DNA of 64,000 nucleotides from Calamus simplicifolius. Taxonomy: Eukaryota > Streptophyta > Magnoliopsida > Arecales > Arecaceae. Positions 22,165 to 33,667 of this stretch are shown one piece after another. A program made the position numbers and the translations under genes. Numbering within the stretch: the stretch's first letter is position 1; every line of letters begins with the position of its first letter. A model generated the notes under the pieces. The model made no database searches and was not told where the DNA came from. It was given only the letters and a program-made list of their open reading frames with translations. The stretch is taken from contig UESW01004822.1 in the NCBI GenBank assembly GCA_900491605.1, positions 487,366-551,365 of the forward strand, read 5' to 3'.

Positions 22165-23462
22165 AAATGAGCCAATGGATTTATATTTCAAATGTTTATT
22201 AATTCTCAATTGACAAAAATTATCTTTGGACAAATACCCTTGTCAAAGTTTTATTCTAAAGCTTTGGTAAATCAATTTAGCCATCTCCCCAATTGACTGA
22301 AGCCTTTGAAATCCACTTCAATCAAGTCCACAGTCGTTTGAACCCTTTTTGAGTGAATGATTTTGTTCTTTAGCCAACTAAAGTGAAAATCCAACCGACT
22401 GAAGTTGCCTTTCTTTTTTTCTATAAGCAGCCTAAAGGTCTCTTGGCCATAAGCTTTCTCTTCTTCAATTGATTGGAGGTTTGTTTAGCCAACTGAGTCC
22501 TTTTCTTTTTGGAAGAGAGAGAATCCTTTGGATCTAGTCGACTAGAAGTGTTTTTCAGCCGACTGAGGCCTTATTCTTTCTTGGATTGGCAGAGACCTCT
22601 TTGCATCTAGTTGACTAGAATTGGCTCTAGTCAACTGGATTGGTTTTCTCTCTTGAAAATGGCCGATCAATTTTTGGATCCAGCCAATAGGAATGAACTT
22701 CATTCTTCCCATGGCCAATCACTTTTTGATTCTAGTCGACTGGAATTTCTTCTAGCCAAATGGAATGGGCTCCTTTCTTGAAAGAAATCATGAGGTCATT
22801 GCTTCCAGCATATTGAAGTTTTTCTTCAGCCAATTGGGTCTTGAATCCTCTCTTAAATGAAGCCTTGAGGTCATTGCATCCAGCCGACTAAAGTTTTTCT
22901 TCACCTACTGGGTCTTGAATCCTCTCTTGAAAGAAGCCATGAGTTTCCTTGCTTCCAACCAACTGGATCTTGGCTCCCTGGGAAGAAATCGAAGCCCTCT
23001 TCAATCCAACCAACTAAGCCAACTGGTCGGTCGACTAGAGCTTGGGAAAATTGTTTCAATGGCTAGATATTTTTGGTTTCCCATTTTTATCCCATTTTTT
23101 TCCAACGGTTTTTCAATGGCTATATTTTGAAATGGATATTTATATACCACCTCTAACAGTATTTTTGTAGTGCATTAGAAAGTGAAAAATAGAAGAGAAA
23201 ATCATGTGAAAAATAAAGTAAAAATCTTATTGAAAATCTTTATGAAAAGTTATTGTAAAAGAGAAGAGTAGTTGTTGAGCTTTCATTTGAGAATCAATAT
23301 AAAAGTTATTGGAGTACTTATTCAATTGGTTGAGAACATTTAAAGAAGAGATACGGTGCATTCAAGAGCTTACAAGGAGAAGTTTTAAATTTATTGAAGG
23401 CGTCAGCCAAAGCTTCAACAACTATAAGAAGGCTTCGTTCATTCCTTAAAGCTCATCCAAAG
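22165..23462. repeat. palindrome-rich non-coding DNA (AGTCGACT-type motifs)
   Basis: No coding feature. From about 22300 to 23040 there are a dozen or more imperfect copies of motifs such as AGTCGACTAGAA, AGCCGACTGAAG and CCAACTGG. Similar motifs occur in the Tekay-type LTR at about 26080-26270, so this may be an LTR fragment of an unidentified element. Confidence 0.5.
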
Positions 23463-25719
23463 CTGAACATCAGTGTCCTGCTGGCATGTTTCAGCCTCTG
23501 TTTATGTCAGAGTAAAAATGGAAGCATATAACTATGGATTTTGTTGTAGGACTCCCTAGGACAAGAGGGGGCAATGATGATATATGGGAGATAGTTGATA
23601 GATTGACTAAGTCTGCTCATTTTTTTGCCTATTAAGATTGCTTTTACTTTGGACAGATTGGCAAAAATATATGTGCATGAGATTGTGACTAGGCATGGTG
23701 CACTTATGTCAATTGTATCAGATAAAGATCCAAGGTTTACATCTTACTTTTGAAAAGAATTGCAAAAAGCTTTGGGGACTAAATTGAGGTATAGTACAAT
23801 ATTTCATCCTCAAACTGATAGTTAGTTTGAAATAACCATCCAGACACTGGAGGATATGTTAAGAGAATGTGTCATTAAGTTTTCTAGTAGCTGAGATGAT
23901 CATCTACCTTTGATTGAGTTTGCTTACAATAACAACTACTATTCTAGCATTGGTATGGCACCATATGAGGCCTTATATGGAAGAAAATGTAAAACTCAAG
24001 TGTGTTGGGATGAGGAGGGTGAGAGGAAGTTGTTAGGCCTAGAATCAGTGCAGCTCATAACAAATCAAGTTATAATCATAAGAGCTTAGTTAAAGGTAGC
24101 CCAGGATAGATAAAAGAGCTATGCAGATAAGAAGCATAGGGAAGTAAAGTTTGAAGTCGGAGACAAAGTATTTTTGAATGTGTTGAGGGGTAAAATCGCT
24201 ATGCATCAATAATCGTGTTCATGGCTAAGGCTAGCCTTGATTCCTATCCGCTATGCGACACCTGCCAGGGATAAGTCAACCTTGGTAGGTCAGAGTGCCC
24301 TAGCCCCACCGAGCCAAGGGTTCCCAAGGCTCGGCCCCTCTGGCCGAGCTATCGCCTCTCAGCCCCTCGAGCCGAGCTATCGTCTCTTGGCCCCTTCGGC
24401 TGAGCTATCGGCTATCGTCTCTCAGCCCCTTCGGCTGAGCTATCGTCTATCGTCTCTCAGCCTTTCGAGCCAAGCTATCGTCTCTCGGCCCCCTCGAGCC
24501 GAGCTATCATCCATCGGCTCTTGGCCCTAACTGAGCCATCCCATCACCCAGCCTTTCTAGCCGATCTCTTCTATCACTCGGTCTAGCCCGAGCGATACCT
24601 GCACCTCTACAAAATTCAGCATGGGAAAGCTTAAAATAGTAAGATTTCAAACAGGAATCATATCTGAAAGTGGCCTAGAGCCTTGGAGCCTATGCCCCCA
24701 TCGAATCTCGAGATGTCAACAAGCTCTCCTAGCCATCGATCCTCTAACTAACCAGATATGAATCCTACCGATCTCATAACAAACTGGGTTCAAATCTCAA
24801 CGGCCTTCAGACCCATGATGCTCCCAAGCAACCAGGTGATCCTCTATAAATACCATAGCCTCAGATCCCCTCAGGTATACCATCTCTCATGTGCACACTC
24901 ACTCACTGATTCTCTCTCTGCCTTTGCTTCCACCATTATCGCTCTGCTCAGAGCCCTAGGAGAGACTCTTCAGCGAGAGCCTTCTCCTCATTTTTGTTGA
25001 CTGTCGATCTCCACTGACTTGAGCGTCGGAGAGTCTTCCACAGAGGGCCACCCCCAATGCCTCTCGCGTGAGGACTGTTTTGCAGGTCCGCCCAGGAGGA
25101 GGCCCATCTCGAAGCCCGAACGCGCCCGAGTCAGAGGAAAAAATTTCAGCAGCAAAAAATTGGCGCTAGAGGAAGGGCCCTCAAGTCTCTAAAAACTGTG
25201 ATCCGGAAGACAAGGATCACAGTCTGTAAGAGAACTCCTCCTATGGCCAACCGAAAAAAGGCCCATCTCGAAGCCCGAACGTGCCCGATTCGAAGGATAA
25301 GATTTCAGCAGCAACAAAAAGTGTCTCCCTGGAAAGGTATTTTGAGGTTTGGAAAGAAAGGCAAGTTGAGTCCCAGTTATATTGGACCCTATGAAATTTT
25401 AGAAAAGGTTGGGACACTTGCTTATAATTTGGCCTTACCTCCGAATTTATCTCAGATTCACAATGTATTCCATGTATCAATGCTTAAGAGGTATATACCA
25501 CATTCCTCCTATGTGATTTAAGTTTAGTCTATAGAGTTTCAGAAAGATTTATCATTTACAGCAGAGCGAGTGAAAATTTTGAGTAGGGATGTTAAGCAGC
25601 TCTACAGTAAAAAAATTCCATTGGTTAAAGTGCAATGGCAGAATCACCAGAGAAAAAAAACTACATGGGAATGTGAGGATGAAATGAGACTGAAGTATCC
25701 CCATCTATCTCAAATCTAA
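23463..25719 (+). pseudogene. Tekay-type pol: integrase and chromodomain (broken, split by insertion)
   Basis: The start AEHQCPAGMFQPL (about 23466) is followed by KHITMDFVVGLPRTRGG near 23524-23570, DRLTKSAHF near 23590, the second acidic site in VSDKDPRF near 23715, and the third in FHPQTDS near 23805 with a stop just after. AYNNNYYSSIGMAPYEALYG is near 23925-23980. The frame is cut at FLNV (24180), resumes at SPWKGILRFG (25322), passes IGPYEILEKVG and reaches the chromodomain near 25560-25710 (LVKVQWQNH, then TWECEDEM), ending in TAA at 25717-25719. A C-terminal chromodomain is the hallmark of chromoviruses and is thought to steer integration to marked chromatin. Confidence 0.8.
24181..25316 (+). 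mobile_element. collapsed LTR element inserted in the Tekay-type integrase
   Basis: The host reading frame is interrupted cleanly (FLNV | SPWKG). The insert starts TGTTGAGGGG and ends GCAGCAACA. Flanks GAATG and AAAAG match at 3 of 5 positions, a decayed target duplication. Near 25158 a TTGGCGCTAGAGGAAGG segment looks like a primer-site region, preceded by an LTR end (CAGCAGCAAA). About 95 bp later a second copy of the LTR end (25258-25316) repeats 25097-25155. The structure is therefore 5' LTR, leader, and the last 60 bp of the 3' LTR. The LTR carries repeats of CTATCGTCTCTCGGCC. Confidence 0.65.
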
Positions 25720-25750
25720 GTAGCTAAATTTTGGGAACACAATTTCTTAA

Positions 25751-25760
25751 GGGGGAAGAA
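25751..25760 (+). other. polypurine tract of the Tekay-type element
   Basis: GGGGGAAGAA stands one base before the LTR start TGTAACATCC, the expected plus-strand primer position. Confidence 0.75.
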
Positions 25761-25761
25761 T

Positions 25762-27696
25762 TGTAACATCCTGAGTTTTTAAATTTTTGTGTTGTTTTGG
25801 AAGATTCACGAAAATTATTCAATTGAAATTTATAATCATGGCTTTTGTAAAGATTTTTGTGTTTTAATGGCAATTTGTAGAAAGTTAAAAGAGGTTAAAA
25901 TAAAATCTAGAAGCTGAAATGTTTTCAGAGGTTCCTTGAATGAACCTGTAATGAAAAAAAAAAAAAACAGAGAAGAAAGAAAAATGAATGGCTGCTAAAT
26001 TTTTTTTTTCCCTCACATGAGCTCCTTACCCCTCTCCCTATCTATCATATGAAATGCCAAAATACTATGCATTTCATGGCTCAGTCGACTGGCTTGGGAA
26101 AGGCTTTGGGATTTGTTAGGAAGAATTAAGTTAAGGTTGCCCCCAATTGACTATCTTGGGAGACACTTTTGTGCCAGTTGACTATCTTGGGAGAGGCTTC
26201 TAGTGCCAGTCGACTATCTTGGGAGAGGCTTCTGGTTAACAGGGAGAATTAGGTTGGGATCACAGTAACTGACTAGACTATTTTGATTTGAACTATCCAA
26301 TACTCAAGTCAAGTAATGTGGGGATCTGGATAAAATAACTGTAAAAGTGGGATTCATCAATAACTAAAAATGTGGTTAGGTAGTGGCTCAATGGTGACTA
26401 TAGACTAATATACTATCTTGAGAGGGTGCTATGGACATCTCGTGTGCGATCACAAGAACACCATTGCGGGAGCTTCTGTTTACACCGCAAAAATTGCTCG
26501 GTACACCCCTTAAATTTTTTAAAAAATTTAATTCCTAAACTACCCTTAAAACCCTTGCCCCCTCCCTCTTACGCTCTGCTTTGGCAGCCCCCCACCCCCC
26601 CGACTTGTGGGCCAAGTGCATATTCCAGTGGGGATGAGTTTCATATGAGATTTTAGTGGGCAAAATAGGTCCTGATGGGGATCAGAGAAACAAAAAAAGA
26701 AAGTATAGGCTGTATCAAAAGGTTTCATGTTTTTAAAAAGGATGCATCATTCATGAGTTTTTATATAAATGAGTTGATTTCTGATGGAAAATATTTTATA
26801 GAGTATTTCTTTATTGGATATTGTTGCAAGCATAAGCTAACTTAAAAGTTATCTTTTATCATATAAAAAAGTATATTTATCCATATATGAAGATGTTTTC
26901 CAGTGAAAAATACTTGCATGATATTTCAGTTAAAGGTGTATATTATTCGAAGAATAAGCTACGTTTTACATTTTCTGATATCATATCCAAATGTGTATTA
27001 TATATTTACTCATGCTATTCGTGCTTATTATATTTTGATATGGTGTTATGGTTTCCAATTTTCCAATGGTTAGATGGTTATCCAGTCACTAGGACTTAGG
27101 TCTCACCTCTCTATGGTTATTATCTTTATTTTCATATTAATAAGCTTGTTTGGCAAGTTTAAGGTTAGCGGGATAGGGATCTTTAGCTGATGAAGTTTGC
27201 CTAGATGCAAAAGAGTATAGATGATAGCTTTGTATATTGAGTTAGTGCAGGGAGACATTCATGTTTATGTATATGTGTATATGCACAGTGAGACTTGGTG
27301 ATGTATCTCAGACATATTTGAAATGAAATAAAAGAAAGACTTATGTTTTGGAGGGAATTATGAATATGATGTTTGCATCGGTGATTGTGTTATCAATTGT
27401 GAATGTGATCTGATGAACTGCTTGAAAATGTTATAGGAAAAATTATTTCTGAGTAAAAGGGTATAAAATGTTAAACTGATATTATGGGGATGTGTATATG
27501 TACTTTATATGAGCAGGTGATAAAAAATTAAAATGTTTTTAACAGGATGAGAGTTTTGAGTGCCTGCTACTTGTGATAATCTGTTGGAGTTCCCTAGGTC
27601 TTTATGAAGCACTACATAAAGACTAGTAGAGCTCTATTCGATTACCTCAGGTATACAGGGTTGTTGTTGGTTGTCCCAGGAGTGAGAGGGTGCTGA
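25762..27696 (+). repeat. Tekay-type 3' LTR (end 27569 or 27696)
   Basis: Starts TGTAACATCCTGAG. Carries three SalI-like palindrome repeats (CCAGTCGACTATCTTGGGAG and relatives, 26080-26230) and a block at 26600-26670 shared in inverse orientation with the 11814-17694 element. The LTR either stops at about 27569, where similarity to copy 1 begins, or continues to GTGCTGACA at about 27696. Confidence 0.6.
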
Positions 27697-27699
27697 CAT

Positions 27700-29815
27700 A
27701 AAGAATTCCGTGCTGAAGCAAAAAAACAACTTAGCAAATTAATCAAAACTCTTCGATCTGATCAAGGAGGAGAGTACCTGGATTATGAATTCAATAACCA
27801 CTTGATTGAGAATTTAATATTATCATAGCTCATGGAACTTGCGACACCATAGCAACATGGTGTAGTTGCAAGAAGGAATCGCACCTTGCTTGATATGTTG
27901 AGATCAATGTTGAGCTATTCTTGTTTGCCTACCTCATTTTGGGGATAAGCACTACAAATAGCTATGTACATTCTAAACTTAGTTGCAACTAAGTCAATCC
28001 CTAAGGCTCTCTTAGAGTTATGGAACGATCACAAACCTAATTTGAGACACATCCGTATATGGGACGTCCAGCCCATGTGCTACAGGAAAAGACTAGGAAG
28101 CTGAAATCTTGTTTGGAAGTATGCATGTTTGTAGAGTACCCCAAGGGAACGATAGGATGTTTGTTTTGTAGTGCTCAAAATAACAAAGTATTTGTGTTGA
28201 CAAATGCTACATTTCTTGAGAACAATTATATGATAGACTTCAAACCCAAAAGTAAAGTAGTTCTGGAAGAGTTGCTTGCTGATGAGATCAGCCTTAGACC
28301 AACAAAAGTTGTTGAACGATAAAAAGTTGGTACCATTACTCAAGATCAAATACCATCGCCACCACGACACAATAGGAGGAAAGTAAGATTACCCATTTGT
28401 TATCATCAAGATGAAAAAGCAGAAGTTGCAGTCATCGATGACAGTGATGATGATCCATTGACATACAAGATGGCAATGAAAGATGTTGATCAAGAGAAAT
28501 GGTAGAAGCCATGAAGCTTGAAATAGAGTCAATGTACTCCAATTCAGTCTAAGAGCTTGTAGATCTACTAGAAGGCATTAATCCTATTGGATGCAAATGG
28601 ACCTATAAGAGAAAGAGAGGAGCTGATAGGAAAGTATAGACTTTCAAGGCTATGTTAGTGGCTAAAGGCCAAGAGATGAAAGTCTGTAAATTGCAAAGCT
28701 CCATTTATGGGTTTAAGCAAGCTTCTAGTTCTTAGAACATCAGATTTAACAAAGCCATAAAATCTTTTGGTTTTGAATAAAATTTAGGTGAACCTTTTGT
28801 CTTCTTAGTTCTTTATGTGGGTGACATTCTACTAATTGGGCATGATGTAGGATCTCTATCCAAAGTAATTAAAGAACTAGCTAGATAGCCAATTTCAAAT
28901 GAAGGATTTGAGAGAAGCAAGCTACATCTTTGGCATCCAAATAATACAGGATTGCAAGAATAGGCTTTTGGCATTGTCTCAAGCGTCATACATTGACAAG
29001 GTGCTTGTCAGATTTGCGATGAAAAACTCAAAGAGACATAATTTATCTACTCGGCATGGAGTACATCTTTCTAAAGAGCAGTATTCTAAAATACCGCAAG
29101 AGGAGGAAGATATGAGATGGATTTCTTATGCTACAGTTGTTGGCAATTTGATGTATGCAATGTTGTGTACAAGACCCGACATATGCTTTACAATGGGAGT
29201 GGTTAGCCAATACCAGTCAAACCTAGGATTGGATCATTGCGTTACAGTTAAGCATATTCTCAAAAATTTGAGAAGGATGAGAAACTATATGCTGGTATAT
29301 TTTGGTAGCGATTTGATTTCTATTAGATATACAGATTTTAATTTTTAATCAGATAAAGACTCTCAGAAGTATACCTCTAGAGCGGTGTTCACTTTGGGAG
29401 GAGAAGCCACTATATGAAGAAGCGTCAAGCAAACCTGCATTGCTGACTCCATCATGGAGGCTAAATATGTAGCAGCTTGTGAAGCAGGTAAAAAGGTAGT
29501 CTGGCTTCATAAATTCTTCAAAAGATTTAGAAGTTGTTCCAGATATGCATGAACCAATTAGACTGTACTATAATAACAATGGAGCAGTAGCCAATGCCAA
29601 GGAATCTAAAAACCACCATAAAGGAAAGCATATAGAGAAAAAATTTACCTTATGAGAGAGATTGTCAGTAGAAGAAACGTTTAAGTTGAGAAGATAGCAT
29701 CTATGAACAATATAGCTAATTTGTTCATTAAGACATTATCGGCTCGAAATTTTGAGCTACATCTTGAAGCGATGGGACTTAGAGACATGTCTCATTTGCT
29801 TTAGGGTAAGTGGAA
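27700..29815 (+). pseudogene. Ty1/copia pol, 5'-truncated, copy 2
   Basis: Same layout as copy 1 (integrase part, RT, RNase H), with its own stops. Clear segments are CMFVEYPKGT near 28130, RKRGADRKV near 28610, SQASYIDKVLVRFAMKNSKR near 28975-29035 and GNLMYAMLCTRPDICF near 29140-29190. About 200 bp of RT present in copy 1 (10436-10635) are missing at about 28660, between short repeats of GTGGC(T)AAAGG. The catalytic YVDD is altered to YVGD near 28815. Confidence 0.8.
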
Positions 29816-29818
29816 GAT

Positions 29819-31797
29819 TGTTGGGATATGTGCCCATAAATAAATAAGATGTATTATTTTACTGATTAATTTAAGAAAAAATTTTAATATTATTTTTGCA
29901 TGCATGTTTTGATGCTTTATAAATATAAAAAATTCAAGATTATTTAATTGTAACTTTAAATTTGTATATAAGTGTTATTTATAGCGGATAATATTTAAAG
30001 TAAAATAATCTAAATCAGTCCATAATTATAAATTAATGTTAGGATCTTTAATTTAAAATTACTAGCACGATTTATTACATTTTGAATGAAACAATCTTAT
30101 TTGGATTATTGATAATGGGATTATCAATATGAAAGCACTTTATATAATTTGAATATACAAGACTGGAATGCGATTAATTATGAATCTCTAATAAATTTTA
30201 TTGTTAAAATAGAGCATTCAAAATTAATCAATGATGGTCATATATGAATAGATCTTAATTCTGAGTAATTATTAGACTCCTATTTATTGTATTATATTTT
30301 TTGATATACCGATAATGATGCAGAAACATAGTGTCAAATTCTTGGTATATTAGAAATATAATAACATAAATAGCTGAAAATATTAATGTACAAGATAAAA
30401 TGCATTCCTTCGTAAAGAAGTCAAATGGATGGTTCCCATAAGTGTTGGTTTGGGGCTTGAATAATAAGAGCGCTTAATTTATGATTAGATCATAAATATA
30501 TTATTTATTAAAGAATCAATGGTACTTATGAAGAAAGATATAATTAAAGAGGTTAACAAAAAATTCCTAGCTTTAATTATGAACCAAGGATTGATTTATA
30601 TATAGTGATTATAACAATGGACAATTCAAAGCCTTTGAATATAATTAATTTTATAATTTTAAGAGTGCAGTTCCAAACATTTAGTGAAGTAATTTGGAAT
30701 TAATAGTTTTGATATTTTAATTAAGATGTTAATTAAATATCAAAATTATTGAAACTTAAAATGATAATATCCATAGTTTCTCTGAATGGCTTCATTAAAT
30801 TATGTAAGCTATATGATAGGTTAGGTTAAATTATTAATTTAAATTGAGAATTCTAAATTAATTTTTATACAAAAATTAATTGGATTAATTTCTATTTTAA
30901 ATAATATAATTATTTAAAATAAATTAAAATTATTTTAAATTAAAATTATATGATGTGCTAGGGAACACATAGTAGGCATTTTACACAAGGAGGGTCTATG
31001 TGAAAGTTATTTAATTGTTGAAGAAATATATGGGAACGTGAAAGAGATTTTCTCTCTTTGATATCATCCTACGTTAAAGATATCAAAAGAAACCAACAAT
31101 GAATTGTTGGATAGATATATGGGATTATGGAAGATATTTTTTCTTTCCCACATCACCCTACGTTAAAGTAATCTCCAAGAGTTGAAAGTTATTTTAAATT
31201 TTAATTAATTAATTATTTAAAAGGGGGTGGTAGTTATTATTCTCTTCGAATATAAGATTCATGAGAGAAAAATAACGTAACATGATTCCTATCATCCATA
31301 GAGAGTCTTCTTCTTCATCTTCACTTTGTCTCATGTGTTAAGAATATAAAGTGACTCAAAAATTCAGTTATGTAATCTCAATCCAAATAAGAAATGCTCA
31401 CTCGTTCGTGTTCATCATAATTTGGAGAACGCTTGGAACGATCCATGGTGATCGAAGGAATTTGGTGATTCCAAGGTGGTGTTGGTGAAGTTCAAGATAT
31501 TTGAAGAAGGTTAATTTCTTAATCTTCTTATATTTTTTATTATTAAATTAATATGGATATAGATCGTCAAATAATTTTTTTTAAGATATGCAATTTAATC
31601 CTAATCTAGCCTCCACTAATATTTCAAAATTGGTTTGAGACAACTAGCAGTTTTGAGAAATACGATAGAACTTATCTAATTGAGGAGAGAAAAAACCATC
31701 AACTTGATGAGATAACAAGAAGCTCTCCTCTAGGTCTTCCTCCTTAATTACCTACCAATGCCCATAAAGTCCTTTACTCTTTGGGATCCTTGGCATA
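29819..31797 (+). repeat. copia 3' LTR, copy 2 (3' end uncertain)
   Basis: Starts TGTTGGGATATGTGCCC directly after AAGTGGAAGAT. Aligned with 17710-19663 over its length. No internal gene is conserved between the two copies. Confidence 0.6.
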
Positions 31798-32253
31798 TAT
31801 CTATCACACCCCAAACCCATCACCTAGGTTGGCCATTTGACATGGCTGCAAAATCCTTAAGAAAGGACCTTAGAGTGTAAGTGAGGCCTTCAATTCTGAA
31901 CCAACCTTAACATAAGCAATTTCATAATTCAGACAATAACACTCTTCCACAATAAGGTCAGTTGCATAATTTATTTCTGTGCCAACTTTCATATCCTTAA
32001 CCTATAATGGTTTCAGACTTATTAATTACTTGTCATCCAACACTTTGATATTTGTAGTTATGGTCACACTAGATAATAATTCATACCTATTAGGTAATAA
32101 TCCATGCCATGCTAAGCAATGGCATACTAGGCAATAGTTTATGCCTTGAAGATTTCATAAGATACATCATTGAGTAAGAACAATCTAAAGAATTTGATTA
32201 GATCCATTGGCTAGAAGGGAGGGAGTTGACTAAATGGGCATGTTGTGCATACA
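31798..32253. other. non-coding flank, copy 2
   Basis: Shared with copy 1 apart from the deletion near 31918. I see no gene in it. Confidence 0.5.
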
Positions 32254-32259
32254 TTTATT
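32254..32259 (-). promoter_or_regulatory. putative poly(A) signal of the peptide gene
   Basis: AATAAA on the minus strand, about 125 bases past the stop codon. The same hexamer is kept in copy 1 at 20512-20517. Confidence 0.5.
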
Positions 32260-32383
32260 ATAATATCAATACATGTCATGCAAGATCATCTAGCTCTGCA
32301 TGTTCATTACTTTCAGCAAATGCATGCACAACATACATAGATTATTATTCATGAGAAACACGTATATATTGTAATCTTTGAGC

Positions 32384-33136
32384 TCATGGATGGAGAAGAT
32401 TCGCCAGTGCTAAGGAGCATTTGGGGTCGCACTTAGGGCAGCTTTGTTGGCAAGCATCCATAGTGCCGTAGCATAATTGGGTAATTAAACAGCAGTACCT
32501 GCCGAACTCATTTGGCACACATGGTATGAGCACTACTTTAGTGCCGGCATCCATCCTTTCTATGACTCTACCTGCACAAAAGATGTCCAAGATAAATTTT
32601 GAAACCACATTAACTTATTTGCAAGAGTCCAATACCCAAAAAAAGAGAAAAAGATAAAACCCATTATTGAAAGAAAAAAAAAGCTGCAGAGAAAATAGAA
32701 CCTTTTTTTGTTCTTTTACTATGATAATACTGTAATTCTCTAATGAAACACTACCGTTTTTTTTTTTTCTATTTTTCTTTTTCCAAAGAAAAGAAAGGGT
32801 GTTACCGTCACCCAATCAATCTAGTATAAGAGCAATTCAAACTAGTCCTGTAGTAAAATAACTTTACCAACTATATTAGTTTGAACTCATGTCCAGGTAT
32901 TTTATGTTCTTTATAGGGTCGCTTAACTACATCCTTTCTTTCTTTCATTAAAAAAAAAAAGAGGCTAACTAGGAAAAGTAACTTCAAATGGCCTGCAAGA
33001 ATGAAGTAGATTATATCTAAACACTTGATGTCTATGGCTATGATTTGAAATATTGCATGACCATACTTCGGTTGTTGAGGACCCTTTTTTTTTTCTTTTT
33101 GTTCTCTCATGTGTGTGTCCGTGTGTGCATGCGCGA

Positions 33137-33169
<33 letters not shown>

Positions 33170-33248
33170 TAACTTCATACGTACATTGGTTGTGAGCAAA
33201 GAGGCTTACAAGGATGAAGAAAATCAAAGTCAATTGCACGATCTTCAT
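32384..33248 (-). CDS. small cysteine-rich secreted peptide, MEG/ESF1-like (two exons, copy 2)
   Basis: Exon 1 (33248-33185, 64 nt) codes for a 21-residue signal peptide, MKIVQLTLIFFILVSLFAHN plus Q. The intron (33184-32572, 613 bp) runs from GTACGTATG to TTTTGTGCAG. Exon 2 (32571-32384, 188 nt) ends in TGA. Exon 1 leaves one base and exon 2 supplies two, so the phases fit, and the join creates a cysteine codon. The predicted protein is 83 residues with nine cysteines after the signal peptide: C at 22, IPC, YCC, LCY, DAC, SC, KC, KC. The CC...CY...C...C order recalls the MEG/ESF1 peptides, which are secreted and act in seed development. A defensin-like or other cysteine-rich class is possible. 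A TATA box, AATAAA and a broken paralogue (20642-21532) support a real gene. Confidence 0.65.
33121..33168. repeat. GT/GA compound microsatellite in the copy 2 intron
   Basis: Shorter and interrupted (GCATGCGCGAGT) counterpart of the copy 1 repeat at 21381-21453. Confidence 0.9.
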
Positions 33249-33394
33249 GTCCTAGGCACCAAAGCAAACTTTTTTTATGACAGGAAAGAGGGGAGCAAAC
33301 AACCTAGCTTTAATAAGGTACTGAACCAAATTAGTGAATGCAAAACACAATTTCAAGGATTCCTTTCTTGGACCAAGAAAATCATAAAAGACTT

Positions 33395-33402
33395 GTTTTA
33401 TA
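33395..33402 (-). promoter_or_regulatory. TATA box of the peptide gene, copy 2
   Basis: TATAAAAC on the minus strand, 147 bases before the ATG. Copy 1 has the same motif 146 bases before its ATG (21678-21685). Confidence 0.5.
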
Positions 33403-33404
33403 TA

Positions 33405-33411
<7 letters not shown>

Positions 33412-33449
<38 letters not shown>

Positions 33450-33629
33450 GATCACTTACCATGTTTAAATATCATGATCAGTTACTATGTATATACAAAC
33501 TTTTGTATATACATAGTAAGTGATCATGATATATAAACATAGTAAGTGATCATGACATATATATATATGTTTATATACATGATCACTTACTATGTATATA
33601 CAAGTTTGTATATAAATAGTAGGTGATCA

Positions 33630-33663
<34 letters not shown>
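33412..33663. repeat. TA runs and two large palindromes
   Basis: (TA)n at about 33412-33446 and 33632-33663 bracket two inverted repeats built from TGATCACTTACTATG. The first is 33471-33530 (29-nt arms, one mismatch, 2-nt loop). The second is 33578-33631 (26-nt arms, two mismatches, 2-nt loop). Copy 1 has only one unit of the motif. Confidence 0.9.

Positions 33664-33667
<4 letters not shown>

Larger units (their letters stand above)
23463..27696 (+). mobile_element. Tekay-type chromovirus remnant (5'-truncated), with 3' LTR
   Basis: Integrase, chromodomain, polypurine tract and 3' LTR are in order on the plus strand. Everything before the integrase core is missing. The LTR starts at 25762 and ends either at about 27569 or at about 27696 (see findings). 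A second element is inserted at 24181-25316. Confidence 0.75.
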
